From the NCBI GenBank assembly GCA_963732765.1, contig CAVTAS010000003.1:62001-126000 (forward strand): 64,000 nucleotides of DNA, written 5' to 3'. The stretch's first letter is position 1; each line of letters starts with the position of its first letter. This stretch comes from JANYHF01 sp963732765. Its GTDB lineage: Bacteria; Pseudomonadota; Alphaproteobacteria; Rhizobiales; Hyphomicrobiaceae. The translations under genes and the position numbers were made by a program. The notes under the pieces were generated by a model. That model was given only the letters and a program-made list of their open reading frames with translations, had not been told where the DNA came from and searched no databases. Of the stretch, positions 1-8,718 are shown in pieces.

Positions 1-855
1 AGCCGAGACGCACAGATCGCGAATCTGCCGGGCTTTCGTCAGCCCACCGACTTTCGAGATCTTCAGATTGATGGCGTCCATGGCGTTGTCGGCGATCGCG
101 CGCAGCAGAACCTCGATGCCGTCGATGGTTTCGTCGAGCACGAAGGGCAGCGAAGTTCTGCGCCGGACAGCCAGACATTCGTCATAGGTGCGGCAGGGTT
201 GTTCGATGTAGACGTCGACGTCGTGCACCGCGTTCACGACCCGGGCCGCCTCATGCATGGTCCAACCGGTGTTGGAATCGGCGATCAGGACGTCTCCCGT
301 TTCGAGCACGGCGCGGCAGGCGCGAATGCGGGCCACGTCATCGTCGGCGGATCCGCCGGCCTTCAACTGGAACTTCCGGTAGCCCTCGTTCCGGTAGCCG
401 GTGATCTTGCGGGCCATGGCGTCGGGCGCTTCCTGGCTGATGGCGCGATAGAGCTTGATGTCTTCCATCTGCCGGCCGCCGAGCAGCGTCACCACCGGAA
501 GTCCCGTCGCCTTGCCCAGGATATCCCAGCAGGCGACATCGATCGGCGACTTGACGTAGGGATGGCCGCGCAGGGCCTCATCCATGCGCCGGTTGAGGAT
601 GCCGAGTTCGCGCGGATCCAGACCGATCAGCTTTGGCGCAAGCTCCTTCAGTCCGGCGCGAACGCCAAGGGCGTAGGCGGGCAGGTAGGCCGAGCCGAGC
701 GGGGTGCACTCGGCCCAACCTGTAATGCCGGCATCGGTCGCTACGGATACCACCGTCGCATCGAAAACCTCGACGGCGTTGTCGTTGGACCAGGAGTAGC
801 GCCCTTCTTTGAGTGGAAGATCCACTTGATAGACCGTGATCTTGGTGATTTTCAT
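1..855 (-). CDS. Mandelate racemase/muconate lactonizing enzyme family protein, 3' end outside window
   Basis: Enolase-superfamily enzyme, 285 N-terminal residues visible; the C-terminus lies beyond the left edge. An N-terminal capping domain leads into the TIM barrel. Visible barrel residues fit the MLE subgroup: Lys165 in QLKAGG, metal ligands Asp193 (IADSN), Glu219 (YIEQP) and Asp241/Glu242, and the second acid-base Lys268 in LKISKVGG. The family abstracts a proton alpha to a carboxylate and racemises, epimerises or dehydrates the substrate. The first Lys of the usual KxK pair is Gln here, so the exact reaction is open; hydroxyproline- or amino-acid-type activities are possible. The ATG overlaps the stop of the upstream GntR gene (ATGA), so it is the last visible gene of an importer-regulator-enzyme operon. 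Confidence 0.85.
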   Translation of the reverse strand, partial: MKITKITVYQVDLPLKEGRYSWSNDNAVEVFDATVVSVATDAGITGWAECTPLGSAYLPAYALGVRAGLKELAPKLIGLDPRELGILNRRMDEALRGHPYVKSPIDVACWDILGKATGLPVVTLLGGRQMEDIKLYRAISQEAPDAMARKITGYRNEGYRKFQLKAGGSADDDVARIRACRAVLETGDVLIADSNTGWTMHEAARVVNAVHDVDVYIEQPCRTYDECLAVRRRTSLPFVLDETIDGIEVLLRAIADNAMDAINLKISKVGGLTKARQIRDLCVSA

Positions 856-1589
856 CTTGTTGCCGTCCTATGTGATGGTTCGCGTAGGCGTACACTGAGG
901 GTTTCCAGGCGCGGCTGACGCTCGATAAGCGCGACAAGGGCCCGCCCGGCAGTATGGATGTGATCGGTCAAGAGCTTGCAGGCCTGCTTGTAACTGCCGC
1001 GGCGGCACAGCCGGACGATCTCGGCATGCTCGCGCTCGGCCCGCTCGCGGCCGTTGGTCTGAGCAATCTGTATACGCGCATAGCGATCGTTCGATGCCAG
1101 GAGCGTGGCCACGATCTGCTCTGTGCGCGGTAGATTGGCATGACGATACAGCAGCCCGTGCAGCTCGGTATTGAGTTCGCCCCAACGCGCAATGTGATTG
1201 TCGCGAAGTTGAGCACTGTACTCGGCCAAGATTGTGTCGATCTGGTCGAAGTCGGCTGAGGTCAGATGCGGGGCCGAGCGGGCCAGCAGCTTCGGCTCAA
1301 GCAGCATGCGCAGGTCGACCAGCTCGACAATGTCCTCGACCGAGATTGGGGTAACAACGGCGCCACGGTGCGGGAAGATCTTCAGCAACCCTTCGGCCTC
1401 AAGTTGAACGAAGGCCTCGCGCAGCGGTATGCGACTGACGCCCAGTTCATCGGCCAAAGCGTCCTGACGCAGCGGCTGTCCGGCAGAGAACTCGCCGGAG
1501 AGGATGCGCCGCCGGATCTCGTTGGCCGCTGCTTCGGCGCGCGTGCGTGGTCCGAGTAGTGGCCGGTTGGCTGAGCGAAGTGATCGCAT
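852..1589 (-). CDS. GntR family transcriptional regulator, FadR/FCD type
   Basis: 245-residue regulator. An N-terminal winged helix (about residues 15-80, with RIPLREAFVQLEAEGLL as recognition region) is followed by an all-helical FCD ligand-binding domain with His-rich metal-site motifs (HGLLYRHAN, HAEIV, DHIHTAGR). FCD regulators usually repress catabolic operons and release DNA on binding the substrate or an intermediate. It lies 16 bases after the ABC ATPase gene and overlaps the downstream enolase-family gene by 4 bases, so it is co-transcribed with the pathway it probably controls. The likely ligand is the acid or sugar acid imported by the adjacent transporter; this is inference from position. 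Confidence 0.9.
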   Translation of the reverse strand: MRSLRSANRPLLGPRTRAEAAANEIRRRILSGEFSAGQPLRQDALADELGVSRIPLREAFVQLEAEGLLKIFPHRGAVVTPISVEDIVELVDLRMLLEPKLLARSAPHLTSADFDQIDTILAEYSAQLRDNHIARWGELNTELHGLLYRHANLPRTEQIVATLLASNDRYARIQIAQTNGRERAEREHAEIVRLCRRGSYKQACKLLTDHIHTAGRALVALIERQPRLETLSVRLREPSHRTATR

Positions 1590-1605
1590 GGTTGCCTCGC
1601 CCTTC

Positions 1606-2676
1606 TCACAAGTCCGCCGTCAGCCGCCGCCCCGTCGAGCGGTCGAACAGCATGACGGCGTCGGAATCGAATTCGACAGACACATCCGTACCGAGTGCGA
1701 TCTTCACGAGGCCCGTCAGCCGGGCGTTGAGCGAACCGCCGTTCCAGTCCAACGTCACGAGCGTTGCCGGCCCGATCGGCTGGGTCAGCCGGACATTGGC
1801 TGGCGTACCGGTGTTGCCAAGACGCACATGCTCGGGCCGGACGGCAATGTCGATCTCGCCGTTGTGCTGCTCGACGACGCGCTGCGCCGATGCGTTCAGC
1901 GGGACGGCGAGGGCGCCGACCCGCAGGCCGTTGCTTTCGCGGCGCGTCTGCAGGATCTCCACCTGCGGGCTGCCGATAAAGGTCGCAACGTAAGTGCTGG
2001 CCGGGCGCGCGTAAATGTCCTCGGGCGTGCCGACCTGCTCTATCACGCCCTGCCGCATGACGGCGATGCGGTCCGAGATCGACATCGCCTCCTCCTGATC
2101 GTGCGTGACAAACACCGAGGTCACACCCAGCCGATTGTGCAGTTCCTTGACCTCGGCGCGCATTTTCAAACGGAGCGCGGCGTCGAGGTTGGAGAACGGC
2201 TCGTCGAATAGGAAGACTTTCGGCTCACGAATGATGGCGCGGCCGATGGCGACCCGCTGCTGCTGCCCGCCCGAGAGTTGCGCCGGCCGGCGGTGCAGCA
2301 CATGGGTGAGTTCGAGCGAGGCAGCGATGGGCGCGACGCGGGCTACGATTTCCGCACGCGGCACCCCTTTCAGCCGCAACGCAAAGCCGATGTTCTCCTC
2401 CACCGTCATGTGCGGATAGAGCGCGTAGTTCTGGAACACCATCGCGGCATTGCGCTCGATGGGTGGCAGGTCGTTCACGCGCTTGCCAGCGATCAGGATG
2501 TCGCCGGCGGTGATGTCCTCCAGCCCGGCGATCATGTTGAGGGTCGTGGTCTTGCCGCAGCCGGACGACCCGAGCAGCGTCATGAACTCGCCCGCGCCGA
2601 TTTCGAGGTTGATATCGCGACACACCTCGGTCTCGCCGAAGCGCTTGGAGACGTGCTGCAGAGAAATCGCCGCCAT
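1606..2676 (-). CDS. Carbohydrate ABC importer ATP-binding protein (CUT1, MsmK/UgpC type)
   Basis: 356-residue ATPase of a CUT1 importer. The nucleotide-binding domain has Walker A GSSGCGKT (about 36-43), Q-loop in MVFQNYALYP, signature LSGGQQQR, Walker B VFLFDEP and H-loop VTHDQEE, all intact. A C-terminal TOBE/OB regulatory domain follows (about 240-356, beginning near IAVRPEHV). It acts on the cytoplasmic face with the two permeases encoded just upstream; the gap to the second permease is 5 bases. Length and domain order are normal for MalK-like proteins. Substrate cannot be assigned from the ATPase. Confidence 0.93.
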   Translation of the reverse strand: MAAISLQHVSKRFGETEVCRDINLEIGAGEFMTLLGSSGCGKTTTLNMIAGLEDITAGDILIAGKRVNDLPPIERNAAMVFQNYALYPHMTVEENIGFALRLKGVPRAEIVARVAPIAASLELTHVLHRRPAQLSGGQQQRVAIGRAIIREPKVFLFDEPFSNLDAALRLKMRAEVKELHNRLGVTSVFVTHDQEEAMSISDRIAVMRQGVIEQVGTPEDIYARPASTYVATFIGSPQVEILQTRRESNGLRVGALAVPLNASAQRVVEQHNGEIDIAVRPEHVRLGNTGTPANVRLTQPIGPATLVTLDWNGGSLNARLTGLVKIALGTDVSVEFDSDAVMLFDRSTGRRLTADL

Positions 2677-2681
2677 ATGGG

Positions 2682-3524
2682 CTAGCCCTTCAACATGCCG
2701 TCGGCGAACCCCGAGAGGATCGTCTTGCGTAGCAGGATGGCGAGGATGACGACCGGGGCAACTGAAATGGTCGCCGCCGCCATCATCTGCCCAAAGAGCG
2801 TCTGGTACTGGCCGGCAAAGGCCGAGATCACCAGGGGCACGGTCTGAGACTCCTGGCGGGTCAGGATCAGCGCGAAGAAGAACTCGTTCCAGGACTCGAT
2901 GAAGGCGAACACCGCCGAGGCAAACAAGGCCGGAAGCGAGATCGGCAGCACGATCAGGCGAAAAGTCTGCCAGGTGCTGGCGCCATCCATGCGCGCGGCA
3001 CGCTCAAGGCCCGCCGGAATGCTGGCGAAGAAACCGCGCAGAACCCAGATCACGATCGGCAGGTTGAAGGTGAGGTAGACGAGGATCAGGCTGAGCTTGG
3101 AATCGATGAGGCCCATCCGGCTGGCGGCGATGAACAGCGGGATCGCCACCACGACGGCGGGAAACATCTGCGCCGCCAGCACCATCAGCAGCAGCGTGTT
3201 GCGCCCCGGCAGCGGCAGCCGCGCTAGCGCATAGGCGGCTGGTGCGCCGAGCAGAATAGCGATTGCCGTGGTGCCGAAAGCAACGATCAGCGAGTTGACG
3301 ATGCCGCGTCCGAGTTGGGCCGAGGAACGGAACACCTCGGTGTAGTTGGCGAAGGTAAAGCTCCCGGGAGAAAAGTCCGGCGGGTTTGAGGTCAGCGCCT
3401 GCTGCTGCATGAGGCTGGTCATGACCAGCCAGACCAGTGGGGCCGCGTTCCAGACCACGAAGAGCACGATGCCGGCCGTGATCAACGCCCGTTCCACACT
3501 ACGGATCTTGCCTGGTGACGCCAT
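2682..3524 (-). CDS. Carbohydrate ABC transporter permease (MalG-like)
   Basis: 280-residue inner-membrane permease with about six hydrophobic segments and the BPD EAA loop AARMDGASTWQTFRLIVLP. The open frame continues upstream to 4436, but that part is antisense-like translation over the first permease gene. The start is placed at 3524 because its ATG overlaps the TGA of the upstream permease (TGATG), a typical coupled start. It pairs with the permease at 3524-4405 to form the translocation channel of the sugar-type importer. Residues FADGMLKG end the protein, as is usual for MalG-type subunits. Confidence 0.92.
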   Translation of the reverse strand: MASPGKIRSVERALITAGIVLFVVWNAAPLVWLVMTSLMQQQALTSNPPDFSPGSFTFANYTEVFRSSAQLGRGIVNSLIVAFGTTAIAILLGAPAAYALARLPLPGRNTLLLMVLAAQMFPAVVVAIPLFIAASRMGLIDSKLSLILVYLTFNLPIVIWVLRGFFASIPAGLERAARMDGASTWQTFRLIVLPISLPALFASAVFAFIESWNEFFFALILTRQESQTVPLVISAFAGQYQTLFGQMMAAATISVAPVVILAILLRKTILSGFADGMLKG

Positions 3525-4405
3525 CAGCGTGCCTCCGCTGCGCGCAGCCGCAACAGGCGCATGTAGAGGATTGCCAGCAGAATGGAGGCAACGAAGATCA
3601 GGTTGGCAATGGCCGCTCCGTAGCCGAACTTCAGGAAGTTGAAGGTCACCCGGTAAGCCAGGAAGTTCATCACGATGGTGGAATCGAACGGGCCGCCCTT
3701 GGTCAGCACAAAGATGAGGTCGAAAATGCGCAGGGACCAGATCGTCTGTAGTACAACGGCGATGGCCAGCGCCGTCCGCAGCCCGGGGAGCGTGACGTAG
3801 CGGAAGGATTGCCAGACCGTCGCGCCATCCATTTTCGCTGCCCGGTAGAGCGCGGCCGGGATGCCCTGCAAGGCTGCCAGCAGCAGGATGGCGATGAAGG
3901 GTGTCGACTTCCAGATATCGACCAGCAGCATCGAATTGAGGGCAAGGATGGGATCGCCAAGCCAGGTGATGTTGCGCTCGATGACGCCGGTCCCGCGCAA
4001 CAGGGCGTTGGCAATGCCGTAGTTGGAGTGGAGTATCCATTTCCACAGCACGCCGTTGGCTACCGGCGCAATCGCCCAGGGCAGGATCAGCAACACACGC
4101 AAGACCGGCGAGCGCGCCATCGGATGGTTCAGCAGCAGCGCCATCGCAAGTCCAAGGCCGACGACCGCGATGACCTCGACACCAGCGAAATAGATGGTGT
4201 TCGCCAGGGCGATCCGCACCGTGTTGTCGCCGATCAGTGCACTGTAGTTGTCGAGGCCGACAAACGGCGTGACGAACGCCCCGCTGGCGAGGCTGGCGTC
4301 GGTGAACGACAGCCAGACGGAGTAGATGACCGGGTAAGCCAGCACAATCGCGAGCGCCAGCAAAGCCGGCAAGGCAAAGTACACAGCTGTTCTTTGCGAC
4401 GACAT
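3524..4405 (-). CDS. Carbohydrate ABC transporter permease (MalF-like)
   Basis: 293-residue permease with an N-terminal membrane anchor (residues about 9-30), further hydrophobic helices and an EAA loop AAKMDGATVWQSFRYVTLP that docks to the ATPase. It is translationally coupled to the second permease (TGATG). The upstream substrate-binding gene ends 131 bases away, with a strong hairpin in that gap. Together the two permeases, the ATPase and the binding protein make a complete CUT1 importer. It is the short form without the large periplasmic loop of enteric MalF. Confidence 0.92.
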   Translation of the reverse strand: MSSQRTAVYFALPALLALAIVLAYPVIYSVWLSFTDASLASGAFVTPFVGLDNYSALIGDNTVRIALANTIYFAGVEVIAVVGLGLAMALLLNHPMARSPVLRVLLILPWAIAPVANGVLWKWILHSNYGIANALLRGTGVIERNITWLGDPILALNSMLLVDIWKSTPFIAILLLAALQGIPAALYRAAKMDGATVWQSFRYVTLPGLRTALAIAVVLQTIWSLRIFDLIFVLTKGGPFDSTIVMNFLAYRVTFNFLKFGYGAAIANLIFVASILLAILYMRLLRLRAAEAR

Positions 4406-4497
4406 AGGGCAGCGAGCTCGGGTTTGGTCGGGCCAACAGTCAATGCTCGATGCACCGGCTCAATGAGACGGAGACTGACGGTATCATGAACGTCGAG

Positions 4498-4517
4498 GGC
4501 GGCCAGACCTGGCCGCC
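4498..4517 (-). other. Intercistronic hairpin after the solute-binding protein gene
   Basis: A perfect inverted repeat (GGCGGCCAG / CTGGCCGCC, nearly no spacer, so a few inner pairs open as loop) sits between the binding-protein gene and the first permease gene. It has no T-tract, so it is more likely an mRNA 3'-end stabiliser than a full terminator. Hairpins at this place commonly let the binding protein be made in excess over the membrane subunits. Confidence 0.5.
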
Positions 4518-4536
4518 GCTCCATTGGCTGGCTGGC

Positions 4537-5829
4537 TTACGTCCGCTTCTTCACGATCGCAGCCACCAGGCCATTGGCCGCCGCCATCGCCTCCTTGGCC
4601 GACTGCTTGCCGGCGAGGGCCTTGGTGATCTCGGTACCGATCGCCTGCGTCACCTCGTTGTAGTCGGGCGTAACGAAACTGTCGTAGGGATGCTTGGCTT
4701 GCTCGAGCGTGATGGCCGCGTTCGGCAGTGCCTTCTGCACCTCCGGATCGGCCAGCACCGACAGCCGGATCGGCAGCCAGCCGGTGTCGAGCGCCTGCCG
4801 CTTCTGCACTTCTTTGTCGAGATAGAACTCGATCAGCTTGGTGCAAAGGTCCGGATTCTTGGCGGTCTTGGTGATCGTCCAGGCGTCGGTGCCGTCGACC
4901 GAGGCCGTGCCTGCGGGGCCTGCCGGCAGCAGCGCGCCACCGACCTTGCCGGCGATCTTGGAGGCGGCGGGATCTTGCGCCGGCTTCCACATGAAGGGCC
5001 AGTTCATCATCATGGAGGCATTGCCCGCCGTGAAGACGTTGGTGGCATCGTTGATGCCGATGTAAGTCAGCGAACCCGGATCGGTCGATGGCATCAGGTC
5101 CATCATGTACTGCAGCGCCGTGATGCCCGGCTCGCTGTTGAAGGCCGGCGACCCATCCTCATTGTACATCTTACCGCCGGCCTGCTGCAGATAGCACATC
5201 CAATAGCAGGCGGTGCCGCCGATCCCTTCCGGCGTGCCAAAACTGTTGACCCAGCCGAACTTGCCGTCCTTGGTCAGGTCCTTGGCCATGCGCTTCAGGT
5301 CGTCCCAGGTCTTGGGCGGTTCCTTGATGCCGGCCTTCTCGAAATGCTCGGTGTTGTAGAAGAGGGTGAGCAGCGACAGCGTGAACACGGCGCCCATGCT
5401 CTTGCCGCCCCACGTCACGGTGGAGAAGCTGGAGGGCGGAAGATCGGCGACCAGTTCCTTGGAGAGCTTCTCCTTCAGCGGGACAACGAAGTTGGCGAAC
5501 TCCGGCACCCAGCCCGACATGTAGACGATATCCCAGGCATGGGTGCCCGAGGCGAACGTCGTGGCCAGTTTGTTGTGCAGCTCGGGGAAGGGCGCAAGAT
5601 CATACTTCACGGTCGCGCCGTTGGTCTTCTGCCAAGCCGCAAACGCCTCTTCGGAGAACTTCGCGCCACCAGGGGGCGAGGGATCGGGGGGCAGATTGCC
5701 GAAGACCGCGATCAACTCTTCCGCACTCGCCTGGCCGGCCCAAGCGCCACTTGCGGCCAATGCCGCCAATCCAGCCGACGATTTCAAGACATCGCGCCGG
5801 TTTAGTCCCGATCCGTTCATTGTCTTCAT
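4537..5829 (-). CDS. Extracellular solute-binding protein of sugar-type ABC importer (Tat signal)
   Basis: Family 1 solute-binding protein, 430 residues from the chosen start. The N-terminus has a twin-arginine signal (NRRDVLKSS followed by a hydrophobic Ala/Gly stretch and an Ala-x-Ala-like site), so it is exported folded to the periplasm. The frame continues upstream to 5928 but those residues do not look like a signal; MKTMNGSG at 5829 places the Tat motif correctly. It is first in the operon binding protein-permease-permease-ATPase-gntR-enolase enzyme, and is divergent from a GMC oxidoreductase. Likely ligands are sugars, polyols or sugar acids. Confidence 0.92.
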   Translation of the reverse strand: MKTMNGSGLNRRDVLKSSAGLAALAASGAWAGQASAEELIAVFGNLPPDPSPPGGAKFSEEAFAAWQKTNGATVKYDLAPFPELHNKLATTFASGTHAWDIVYMSGWVPEFANFVVPLKEKLSKELVADLPPSSFSTVTWGGKSMGAVFTLSLLTLFYNTEHFEKAGIKEPPKTWDDLKRMAKDLTKDGKFGWVNSFGTPEGIGGTACYWMCYLQQAGGKMYNEDGSPAFNSEPGITALQYMMDLMPSTDPGSLTYIGINDATNVFTAGNASMMMNWPFMWKPAQDPAASKIAGKVGGALLPAGPAGTASVDGTDAWTITKTAKNPDLCTKLIEFYLDKEVQKRQALDTGWLPIRLSVLADPEVQKALPNAAITLEQAKHPYDSFVTPDYNEVTQAIGTEITKALAGKQSAKEAMAAANGLVAAIVKKRT

Positions 5830-6101
5830 CACGCCTTTACTCCCTGGACACCGAATTTCGAGTGCACCCCTTGATTGGAAGAACACTATTTTGTTGGAGT
5901 CACGACCATGCGCGCCGCTTCCCCACACTAACTCCGTTCAAAGAACAATCCGTCCGTAGTCGCTGCGATCGCCAAGTCGAGTGACCCGAATCTGCGCATA
6001 GAACCTGTCACTTCGTACTTGCGTAGTCACGATTGTATAAAATATGCCATGTAGGGGGTCAATCCGCAATCGCATCTGCAGCGCCTCCCGGAGCGCATCT
6101 C
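5830..6101. promoter_or_regulatory. Divergent promoter region between sugar-type importer operon and GMC oxidoreductase
   Basis: This 272-base gap holds the promoters of two divergent transcription units. An AT-rich patch at 6032-6048 (ATTGTATAAAATATGCC) resembles both a -10 element and an imperfect GntR/FCD operator of the TTGTATACAA type, which would fit control by the GntR protein of the left operon. The assignment is by eye only; no second half-site is perfect. Confidence 0.35.
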
Positions 6102-7748
6102 ATGCAAATTTCCAAATCCTATGACTACATCGTGGTCGGCGCGGGCTCGGCGGGTTGCGTGGTCGCCAACCGGCTCAGCGAAGACGGTCGAGCCCGCGTG
6201 CTACTGCTGGAGGCGGGACCGCGCGATGGCAGCCTCATCCTCGACATGCCGGCGGCCCTGGGTCTGCCGCTGCTCGATCGCCGCTTCAACTGGGGTTTCG
6301 AGAGCGAACCGGAGCCTGGGCTCGATGGCCGCATCAGCGATCAGCCCCGCGGCCGGGTGCTCGGCGGCACCTCGTCCATCAATGGCATGGTCTTTGTACG
6401 CGGCAATCCCCTGGACTACGAGGGTTGGGCAGCGCTGGGGTTGCCGTCGTGGTCCTACGCGCACTGCCTGCCCTATTTCCGCAAGATGGAAACCTTCGAG
6501 AAAGGCGCCGACGATTACCGCGGTGGCGACGGCCCCTTGCACATTCACGCCTGCAAAGCCGACAATCCTCTGTACCGGGCCTTCCTGGGCGCCGGGCAGG
6601 ATTTCGGGCTGCCGCTCACGCCCGACCACAACGGTTTCCAGCAGGAGGGCGTGAACATCGCCCAATCCACGACACACCTTGGACGGCGCGAAAGCACATC
6701 GCGTGCTTTCCTGCGGCCCGCACGCGAGCGGCACAATCTCCAAGTCGTGACCGGTAGCTTCGTGACAGGGCTCAGACTGAACGGCAATCGGTGCGCCGGG
6801 GTCACAGTCCTCAGCAGGGGACGTTCACTGACGATTGAGGCCGCACGAGAGGTCGTCCTGGCCACCGGCACGTTCGGCACGCCGCAGCTTCTCATGCTAT
6901 CCGGCATCGGCGATCGCGACGCATTGCGGGTCCACGGCATCCCATCGGCCGTGCACCTGCCCGGGGTCGGCCAGAACCTTCAGGATCACATCGCTTGTGC
7001 CCTGCAGTACCGCATTCGCAAACCCGTCTCGCCGGCCGGGCAGCTGTCGCGGCTGGGACAACTTAGCCTGGGTGCGCGTTGGCTGCTCACGCGTGGCGGC
7101 CTTGGCGCCAGCAACTACTTCGAGGTCGGCGCCTTCATGCGCGGCAATGACAAGGTCGCGTACCCAAACATTCAGCATGAGTTCTTTCCAATGATCGGCG
7201 AGTTCTATCGTGGCCAGGCCCGTGTCGAGCAGGGCTTCCAGTATTTCACCAGCGTTATGCGACCGCAAAGCCGCGGCTCTGTCACGCTGCGCTCAGCCGA
7301 TCCGCTTGCCGCCCCGGCGATCCGGTTCAACTTTCTGACCGAGGAGAGCGATCTCGCCGAATTGGTCGAAGGCCTGCGCATGACGCGCGACATCGTTCGC
7401 CAACGATCGTGGGACGAACTTCGCGCCGAAGAAATCAGTCCGGGAGCATCCTATGCGACCCAGGGCGAATTGCGTGGCTGGATCCGGAGCAATGCGGGCA
7501 CGGGCTACCACGCCATCGGGACCTGCCGGATGGGCACTGACGCGATGGCTGTGACTGATGAGGAGGGTCGCGTTCATGGCGTCGAGGCGTTGCGTGTCGT
7601 CGACGCATCGCTGATGCCTCGACTGATAACCGGCAACACCAACGGGCCGACCATCATGATCGCCGAGAAACTCTCGGACCGCATCCGCGGCCGCGCCCTC
7701 CCGCCCTCGCAAGCAGGCTTCTATCGCAGCGGGACGGCGCCGCTATAG
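6102..7748 (+). CDS. GMC family FAD-dependent oxidoreductase (choline dehydrogenase-like)
   Basis: 548-residue flavoprotein oxidising an alcohol to an aldehyde or ketone. The N-terminal Rossmann motif is VVGAGSAGCVVANRL with LLLEAGP at the end of the second strand; the GMC signature region GRVLGGTSSINGMVF follows. The C-terminal active site has the catalytic His in GTGYHAIGTCRMG and a second conserved residue in NTNGPTIMIAEK. The start at 6102 is preferred over 6033 because CGGAG lies about 9 bases upstream and the FAD motif then begins at residue 9. It is transcribed away from the sugar-type importer, and its substrate may be the imported polyol or a breakdown product (inference). Confidence 0.9.
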   Translation: MQISKSYDYIVVGAGSAGCVVANRLSEDGRARVLLLEAGPRDGSLILDMPAALGLPLLDRRFNWGFESEPEPGLDGRISDQPRGRVLGGTSSINGMVFVRGNPLDYEGWAALGLPSWSYAHCLPYFRKMETFEKGADDYRGGDGPLHIHACKADNPLYRAFLGAGQDFGLPLTPDHNGFQQEGVNIAQSTTHLGRRESTSRAFLRPARERHNLQVVTGSFVTGLRLNGNRCAGVTVLSRGRSLTIEAAREVVLATGTFGTPQLLMLSGIGDRDALRVHGIPSAVHLPGVGQNLQDHIACALQYRIRKPVSPAGQLSRLGQLSLGARWLLTRGGLGASNYFEVGAFMRGNDKVAYPNIQHEFFPMIGEFYRGQARVEQGFQYFTSVMRPQSRGSVTLRSADPLAAPAIRFNFLTEESDLAELVEGLRMTRDIVRQRSWDELRAEEISPGASYATQGELRGWIRSNAGTGYHAIGTCRMGTDAMAVTDEEGRVHGVEALRVVDASLMPRLITGNTNGPTIMIAEKLSDRIRGRALPPSQAGFYRSGTAPL

Positions 7749-7905
7749 ATGTCTGTGTACGTGACGATCCGGCCGAGCGCGGCCTGCTGTATCTCGACGC
7801 CTGCAACATTCGGAACGACGACGTGCTGACTGTGAGCGCCGGCATCCAGCGAGACCTTGCCGCGGCGCGCGCGCTCGCCGAGGACGGCGCGATCGGCGCT
7901 CCGCG
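7749..7905 (+). pseudogene. Possible remnant of an unidentified coding sequence
   Basis: Between the GMC gene and the converging permease gene, the + frame read from 7749 stays open and has strongly G/C third positions, giving protein-like text (for example AERGLLYLDACNIRNDDVL, then TVSAGIQRDLAAARALAEDG). It has no clear start or ribosome site and runs into the permease gene on the other strand. It may be the tail of a deleted gene. I do not recognise the family, and a chance open frame in GC-rich DNA is not excluded. Confidence 0.25.
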
Positions 7906-8718
7906 TCACGCGGCCGGCGAACGCCTGCGGTCTGCGCGCAAGACAAAGTACAGCACCACGATCGCTGCAAACACCAGGATGTTGACGATGGACGACAGGG
8001 CATAGAGTTCCGGCTTGATACCATAGCGCAAGGCGCCCCAGGCGACCGAAGGCATGGTTGGCGTGGCGCCGAGCAGATAGAACGAGATGTCGAGGCCGTT
8101 CAGCGACAGCACGAAGGCGACGATCAGGCTGCCCAGGATGCCGGACCAGGTGAGCGGCAGCATCACCTCCCAGAACACGCGCCAGGGGGAGGCTCCGCAC
8201 ACCACCGCCGCCTCGTTCATGCGCCAGTCGTAGCGGTAGAGCAGCGCCGCCATGATCAGGAAGCAGAACGAAAAGCAGTGCACGGCATTGGCGATGATGG
8301 CCGTGACCATGTTACCCTGCAGCTCGAACACCAGATAGTAGAGCGACATGGACGAAATGCCGAGCAGGATTTCGGAGACGAACAGCGGGCCGGCGAAGTA
8401 GGCGGCGTAGAGGAGCGCGCGCCGGCCGCCGAAGCGCAGCACACCGACAGTCGCCAGAAAGCCCATGACCGTGGAGAGCACAGCCGTGCAGCTGGCGATG
8501 ATCAGGCTGTTCTCGAAGGCGCTCTGGTAGATCGTGTTGGTGGTGAGCCGGTAGTAGGCGCCGGTGTTGAAGTCGGGCGGATACGGAAAGCTTGGCCGGC
8601 TCGACAGCGACGCAAACAGGATGTGCACGATCGGCATGTAGAGGAAGACGTAGGCAAGCCCCAGGAACGCGGCGAGCCCCCATTTGATCAGCCGGTCGCT
8701 GCCGGTTTGCGCTGACAT
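7906..8718 (-). CDS. ABC transporter permease, spermidine/putrescine type (PotC-like)
   Basis: 270-residue membrane protein with about six hydrophobic segments and the EAA loop AAVVCGASPWRVFWEVMLP. The open frame extends far upstream (to 10683) only because it happens to join out-of-frame sequence over the first permease. The real start at 8718 overlaps the TAA of that permease (TAATG). It forms the channel with the PotB-like subunit and is the last gene of the aminotransferase-importer operon. Confidence 0.9.
   Translation of the reverse strand: MSAQTGSDRLIKWGLAAFLGLAYVFLYMPIVHILFASLSSRPSFPYPPDFNTGAYYRLTTNTIYQSAFENSLIIASCTAVLSTVMGFLATVGVLRFGGRRALLYAAYFAGPLFVSEILLGISSMSLYYLVFELQGNMVTAIIANAVHCFSFCFLIMAALLYRYDWRMNEAAVVCGASPWRVFWEVMLPLTWSGILGSLIVAFVLSLNGLDISFYLLGATPTMPSVAWGALRYGIKPELYALSSIVNILVFAAIVVLYFVLRADRRRSPAA

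Noticed and set aside
2682..4436. A 584-residue double permease
   Set aside because: The upstream half is a shifted reading of the first permease; the coupled ATG at 3524 explains the second permease.
4450..5805. A 451-codon open frame on the + strand
   Set aside because: Antisense to the sugar-type binding protein gene with a clear Tat signal.
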